A DNA stretch of 64,000 bases, taken from the NCBI GenBank assembly GCA_019918135.1, contig WBZZ01005958.1:12501-76500 (forward strand), written 5' to 3'. The position numbers and the translations under genes were made by a program. The stretch is from Paulinella micropora. Taxonomy: Eukaryota > Cercozoa > Imbricatea > Euglyphida > Paulinellidae. Under the pieces are notes generated by a model. The model was not told the origin of the DNA and made no database searches. It was given only the letters and a program-made list of their open reading frames with translations. Position 1 is the stretch's first letter, and every line of letters begins with the position of its first letter. Positions 60,298-64,000 of this stretch are shown here, in pieces.

Positions 60298-61107
60298 ATG
60301 TGTCACTGCCGTAGACTCAAGGTACAGCCAGTGCTGTTCAGTTTCGCGGTCCTGGCCTTGGTAGCGCATGCCTCGATCTTGGGCTGGGAAATAGCCCGCA
60401 GCAAGCACGCGGATACTAGCGTCCTGGCCCTGTCCATAGCGCTGCAAATCATCAGCCTGGCGGGGTTATGTGTCCTAGTAGCGCACGCGCTGCTGCCCCG
60501 CTGGGAGGGCTTCCAGGTTTACAGGTGGCTAGAGGCGCTGTTCTGCGCTCCGCTGCTGCTGGTGCTGCTGTTATTCCAGGCCGGGGAACGCGGGGTTGGC
60601 GCGCTTGTGCTCAGCACCGGGCTGTGCCAGCTGGCTATCTTCCTGAGCAGCATCATACCAATGGCGTTTGTCAGAGATTTCCAAGTGCTTGAACATCGGC
60701 TGCCGCACCACGGAGCGCTCTGCTGCTTGCTCAGGCCGCGGCGAGCCGCTGTAATCGGGAGGGCGGAGGAGACTAAAGAATTAGTATCGAACGCGCGATC
60801 CGAGGACGAACGAAGCCTCGTGTTGCTGACCATCGCGTTGCAGAACTTTTGGTTCCTAGCGCTCTACGCCCGCTGTCTCTCCGTGGTGCCACTGGTCCTG
60901 GCCTCGAGGCACCACCCGGCACCGGCGGTCATTTATATTCTGTGGTGCGGCTGTTTTGGGGTCTGGGAATTTGTTTTTTATCTCTGCCTGCCGGTTCATC
61001 CCAGCAACGACGAGCGCAGAGGTCTCAAAGACCTCGTTTATTTCTTGCTGTCCCACGGCGGACGCGGCGGCCTGTCCGTCTGGGCCTTCTACAGCCTCAC
61101 CCGCTGA
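60298..61107 (+). CDS. Heliorhodopsin-like seven-TM protein (viral)
   Basis: 269 residues from MCHCRRLKV. TM segments at about 14-32, 41-62, 72-94, 100-122, 174-200, 208-230 and 245-267. Alignment by eye with heliorhodopsin 48C12: TM1 LVAHASILGW matches GVFHLLQML (His24 = H23); TM2 LVAHALL matches LFHFIVS (His63 = H80); TM3 VYRWLEALF matches IFRWVEYSL (Glu79 = the counterion E107). TM6-TM7 VIYILWCGCFGVWEFVFYL and LKDLVYFLLSHGG match VYGIIISLFLFFNSFAL and RGERAYIVLSLVA. The short N-terminus before TM1 fits the inverted heliorhodopsin topology. The TM4-TM5 loop is about 50 residues longer than in typical members. Heliorhodopsins are known from mirusviruses and Emiliania viruses. Whether it binds retinal or acts as a channel cannot be assumed. 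Frame whole. Confidence 0.75.
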   Translation: MCHCRRLKVQPVLFSFAVLALVAHASILGWEIARSKHADTSVLALSIALQIISLAGLCVLVAHALLPRWEGFQVYRWLEALFCAPLLLVLLLFQAGERGVGALVLSTGLCQLAIFLSSIIPMAFVRDFQVLEHRLPHHGALCCLLRPRRAAVIGRAEETKELVSNARSEDERSLVLLTIALQNFWFLALYARCLSVVPLVLASRHHPAPAVIYILWCGCFGVWEFVFYLCLPVHPSNDERRGLKDLVYFLLSHGGRGGLSVWAFYSLTR

Positions 61108-61228
61108 GACTTCCCGGTGGTCTAGCCGCGTTCCGGGCAAGTTTTTATCCTCGGCCCATTTGCTCTTCTCCCCGGGGCTTTTGTACACTCCCCTCCCCCC
61201 CCGTACTCCAAAGGCCATGCTAGTAATA

Positions 61229-61238
61229 TTTATTAAAA
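61229..61238. terminator. Overlapping poly(A) signals of convergent genes
   Basis: TATTTATTAAA contains ATTAAA on plus (for the heliorhodopsin-like gene, about 125 nt past its stop) and AATAAA on minus (about 30 nt past the stop of the 822-residue gene). A compact shared 3' region. Confidence 0.6.
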
Positions 61239-61261
61239 ACGACGGTTTTCTGTTTTCCTTC

Positions 61262-63730
61262 TTATTGTGGTGCATCAAAAGCGGAAGGAGCAGGGGAGGA
61301 AGAAAATAGACGCGCACAAGAGGAAGAAGACGAGGAGGAAGAAAATAGAGGGGCAGGGGAGGAAGAAGAAACGAAAGGAGCAAAAGGAGCAGATGAAGAG
61401 GAGGATGAAGAAGAAGAAGAGGGAGGACGAGGAGGGGATAATCGCACCGGTCCACTCAGAAAGGCCCCCCGTAAATTTACAGGAGAAACCGACGGAAAGA
61501 ATTCCTCTCCGCCCCGCTGGCAGGGCGCGAAAAAGGGTAGGCGCGCCAGCCAACGTTTCTTCTTGTTGCTCCCCTTTTCCGCGTAAAACCCTACGCCGGG
61601 CAGCAGACAGTCGGCCGAACGTGTGCAAGCCTTGGCTTCTGCTAGCAATTGGGGTTGAATAAAATCGTCGGTCTGGAAGCTGGCCTGCAGGTACTTGAAT
61701 GATATTTTAGGTGCAGTTATCCCATCGAAATTGCCGTAGTGGGAGACCGTCGAGAGGGACCAGGACGACAGAACGCGTTGATGCGTTTGGAGTTCCTCTT
61801 TTCGCTTTCGCACCTCAGCCTCTTTTTGTTCTTGCGGCTCCTCTTCTTGTTTCCTTAGCCACTCTACTGGGTAGAGCGGCTGCATCCTGCCGTCGGGATC
61901 ACAGTGCATGTTGAAGTCGTCAAAGCAGTCCTGTTGTTGACTGGTCCAAGGGCGCAGCGCGCGCGCTAGCACACTTTGATGTTGTTTTTGTTCTGCCGAA
62001 TCCAAGAATTTGCAGAGAATCTTGAACCGCGCGTCCCCCTTTTCGGCGTCGGGCATGTTCAAGGTGGAGGCAAACTTCCGGTCCCACTTTTGTTTGAGGT
62101 CTCGGAGGCTGCCGTAGTTCAGCTTCTTTTCGTCGTCGTAGTAAGCGTAATGCAATAGATAGTCTCGTACGTACTTCGGTGCATGGCCAATAGTATTCCT
62201 GAGCACCCGGCAAAGTTTAAGTTTCTGTTCCCATGTCTTACCACGATCAAACAAACCCCCGAAGTAAGGCTTTGCAAGACCTTGGCAGAACCTGAAACAA
62301 ACCCGGAGCCAGTACCCCTGCCCTAGATTCTTCACATAGACTTGTGCAGGAAACAGGACCATCGTCATGGGCTGGACCGTAACGCGAGCTCCCGGAGCGT
62401 CCTCCACGGAGCGGTACACGAGTTCCTGGCCTGTAGCAGAGGGGTTAATAAAGCCGTGCAGGAAGATCTCGCCCTTGGTAGCGATTGTTGTTTTGCCTAG
62501 GTGGCTCCAACCTTCGCAGGACGTCTCTGTCTTCCAGTACCACGGGCCCGGCAGCTGCTCGACAAAGCTGTAGGTTTGGAGTCCCCATTCCCCGTACTGT
62601 TTTTTGACGGCGGCCGCTGCCAAGGAGCGCAGCCGCAGCGTCCGGGCGTGCGCCGAACTGCCTGGGTTGGCTAGGATCACGGGCTCGGTGTTGGCGCGCA
62701 GCGTGGGGGGCAGTTGCCGCGAGCCCGGCTTGATTTCTGGGAATTCGCCACTCGTGTCCGGCATCAGAAATCGCAGCACGCTGGCGTACCCCAGCGTGCT
62801 CGAGCTGTCGCCTTCCCCTTCCTTTTTTTCTCGGGGCCTGTACTCGGGCTGCTCGTAAAGAAACTGCCGCAGTTGGTGCTCCGTCCAAGCCAGTGCGCTT
62901 CTCTCTCCAGGAGGGCAGAGGTCGCACTCTAAAATCTTGGCATCTAGATGGGGGGGCCCGGGACTTTCTTCTTCTTCTTCGTCCTCTTCTTCCTCTTCTT
63001 CTCCAGACGTGTCGGATATTAAACCCTCTCTCATCAGCTGATCGTCTTCTTCTTCTTTCTCTTCTTTCTCTTCCTCGGCAGGTTCACACAACGCTTGATC
63101 ACCACCCTCTGGTTCCTCTAGATCTTGTTCTCTTGGTCCCTTCGGTCCTGCCCGATAATTTGCAAGCGTTTGCGATGCTTTCTTTGCTTCCACCAAAGCT
63201 CTTTCAAGTTCTTTTTGCGCGCTTCTTACATTGGCCAGGGCTGTTTGCACCTTTTCCTTGGCTTCTACCGCTTGTTGCTGTAAAGAAACCACGTCTGTAG
63301 CGGGAGCGTTGCTTTGTGTCTTTTGCTTTTTGGTTGGCCTTGCCTTGACGACGTACACACACGCCCGTGTGTTCTTTTTTGTACCGATAATCCAGCTTGC
63401 CTTCAGCCGTACAGCATCTTGGCTCACTGGCCTTACCTCCCGATTTGCAATTTGGATGTTCTTCGCCAGTACCTCCCAGGTTACACCTTTTGGGAGATCC
63501 AAACGTTGCAGGAAGAACTCCTTTTGTTCTGTTTTCAGTTCGGTTGTGATTTTGAATGCCCAGTGAATAACAGGAGGAGGGCGATACCCTTTTTTCTGTA
63601 GTTTTTCGTATAAATCGGTCAGCAATCCCTTGCTTTCGCCAAGTGCATCTAAGTTTAGCCAGGCATGTACACTTCGATGGGTTTCGTTGAAGTACACGAG
63701 GACGCAGGCGTCTGTCGCAGTGCTGTCCAT
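61262..63730 (-). CDS. 822-residue coiled-coil/acidic protein (viral)
   Basis: Starts MDSTATDACVLVYFNETHRS. Residues 1-140 form an ordered domain with repeated hydrophobic strands (VIHWAFKITTELKTEQ, VRLKASWIIGTKKNTRACVYVV). About 145-205 is a coiled coil (QQAVEAKEKVQTALANVRSA). About 210-265 is an acidic tract of Glu runs. About 270-700 is a large ordered domain (WGLQTYSFVEQLPGPWYWKT, MVLFPAQVYVKNLGQGYWLR, KYVRDYLLHYAYYDDEKKLN). The C-terminal 100 residues are Ser/Pro-rich. The KKQK and KARPTKK patches could be nuclear signals. No family recognised. The large size and whole frame make it a good candidate for a virion, tegument or replication-associated protein. Confidence 0.65.
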   Translation of the reverse strand: MDSTATDACVLVYFNETHRSVHAWLNLDALGESKGLLTDLYEKLQKKGYRPPPVIHWAFKITTELKTEQKEFFLQRLDLPKGVTWEVLAKNIQIANREVRPVSQDAVRLKASWIIGTKKNTRACVYVVKARPTKKQKTQSNAPATDVVSLQQQAVEAKEKVQTALANVRSAQKELERALVEAKKASQTLANYRAGPKGPREQDLEEPEGGDQALCEPAEEEKEEKEEEDDQLMREGLISDTSGEEEEEEDEEEEESPGPPHLDAKILECDLCPPGERSALAWTEHQLRQFLYEQPEYRPREKKEGEGDSSSTLGYASVLRFLMPDTSGEFPEIKPGSRQLPPTLRANTEPVILANPGSSAHARTLRLRSLAAAAVKKQYGEWGLQTYSFVEQLPGPWYWKTETSCEGWSHLGKTTIATKGEIFLHGFINPSATGQELVYRSVEDAPGARVTVQPMTMVLFPAQVYVKNLGQGYWLRVCFRFCQGLAKPYFGGLFDRGKTWEQKLKLCRVLRNTIGHAPKYVRDYLLHYAYYDDEKKLNYGSLRDLKQKWDRKFASTLNMPDAEKGDARFKILCKFLDSAEQKQHQSVLARALRPWTSQQQDCFDDFNMHCDPDGRMQPLYPVEWLRKQEEEPQEQKEAEVRKRKEELQTHQRVLSSWSLSTVSHYGNFDGITAPKISFKYLQASFQTDDFIQPQLLAEAKACTRSADCLLPGVGFYAEKGSNKKKRWLARLPFFAPCQRGGEEFFPSVSPVNLRGAFLSGPVRLSPPRPPSSSSSSSSSSAPFAPFVSSSSPAPLFSSSSSSSSCARLFSSSPAPSAFDAPQ

Positions 63731-64000
63731 TCCTTTTTCTTAATTTGTGTACAGCCCCCCCCTGCGCTCGTCTTCCCCGCGCCGTTTTCCCCACCCCCTG
63801 TTTTTAAAGAAAGGTTGTCATTTTTTTTCTTTTCCCCTTTCTCTTGTGCCCCTTTTCCTCTCCCACCTCTCTTTCCCTCCCCTCCCCGTCTCCCCAACAA
63901 AGAAAAAAGAAACGACCCGTTCCCGCCATCCTTTTTCTTTCCTCTCTCTCTTCCCCCCCCCCCTCCCCCGTTTGCCTACGATGTTTTTTCACAGCTAAGT
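63731..64000. other. Pyrimidine-rich intergenic sequence
   Basis: C/T tracts on plus (A/G on minus) upstream of the 822-residue gene, extending to the window edge. No gene; possibly its promoter or 5' leader. Confidence 0.4.

Overview
The window is eukaryotic nuclear DNA carrying a large piece of an integrated, GC-rich double-stranded DNA virus. The eukaryotic signs are genes split by GT-AG introns, a LINE, tRNA-derived SINEs, long (TAA)n, (GATA)n and (GCAA)n arrays and AATAAA poly(A) signals. I cannot name the host; a protist or alga is most likely. The viral part combines an H4-like histone, a heliorhodopsin homologue, a ribonucleotide reductase small subunit, an mRNA guanylyltransferase-like protein, a divergent kinase-like protein and a very large membrane glycoprotein. 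Histone plus heliorhodopsin recalls mirusviruses (herpesvirus-type virion, nucleocytovirus-like information genes), and heliorhodopsin also occurs in Emiliania viruses. No capsid, terminase or polymerase gene is visible, so the family is an inference.

Layout. 1-2450: remnant of a Gag-like LTR-retroelement reading frame. 2793-7905: minus-strand LINE (RRM-like region, AP-type endonuclease, reverse transcriptase, zinc knuckle) with two frameshifts and an (ATT)n tail. 8890-13280: cluster of SINEs, a second short repeat family and 5'-truncated LINE tails, each separated by TAA microsatellite. 11280-13930: GC-rich tandem repeats. 14376-14610: 12-bp minisatellite. 14700-19770: multi-exon minus-strand host gene with a SET-like domain and a big intronic (GCAA/GCAT)n array. 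20090-22965: plus-strand host gene ending in SAP and RanBP2 zinc-finger domains, divergent from the previous one. 22970-24480: repeats.

24490-64000: viral block. Its left 12 kb, together with about 0.9 kb of flanking host repeat, is present twice in tandem (23601-36629 and 36630-49838). The copies are nearly identical; copy 2 carries one extra short repeat inserted in a TAA array. Each copy holds, in order, RNR small subunit (+), leucine-rich-repeat protein (-), histone (+), multi-TM protein (-), capping-enzyme-like protein (-), an unknown protein (+), kinase-like protein (+) and a hydrophobic membrane protein (+). From 49839 to the right edge the virus is single copy: glycoprotein, unknown proteins, heliorhodopsin and an 822-residue coiled-coil/acidic protein.

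Genes alternate strand and many pairs are convergent with closely spaced poly(A) signals, as in herpes-like and nucleocytoplasmic DNA viruses transcribed in a nucleus. Several viral frames are broken, so the element is treated here as a fossil of recent age (the duplicated halves barely differ). Some breaks could instead be assembly errors in long G/C runs.
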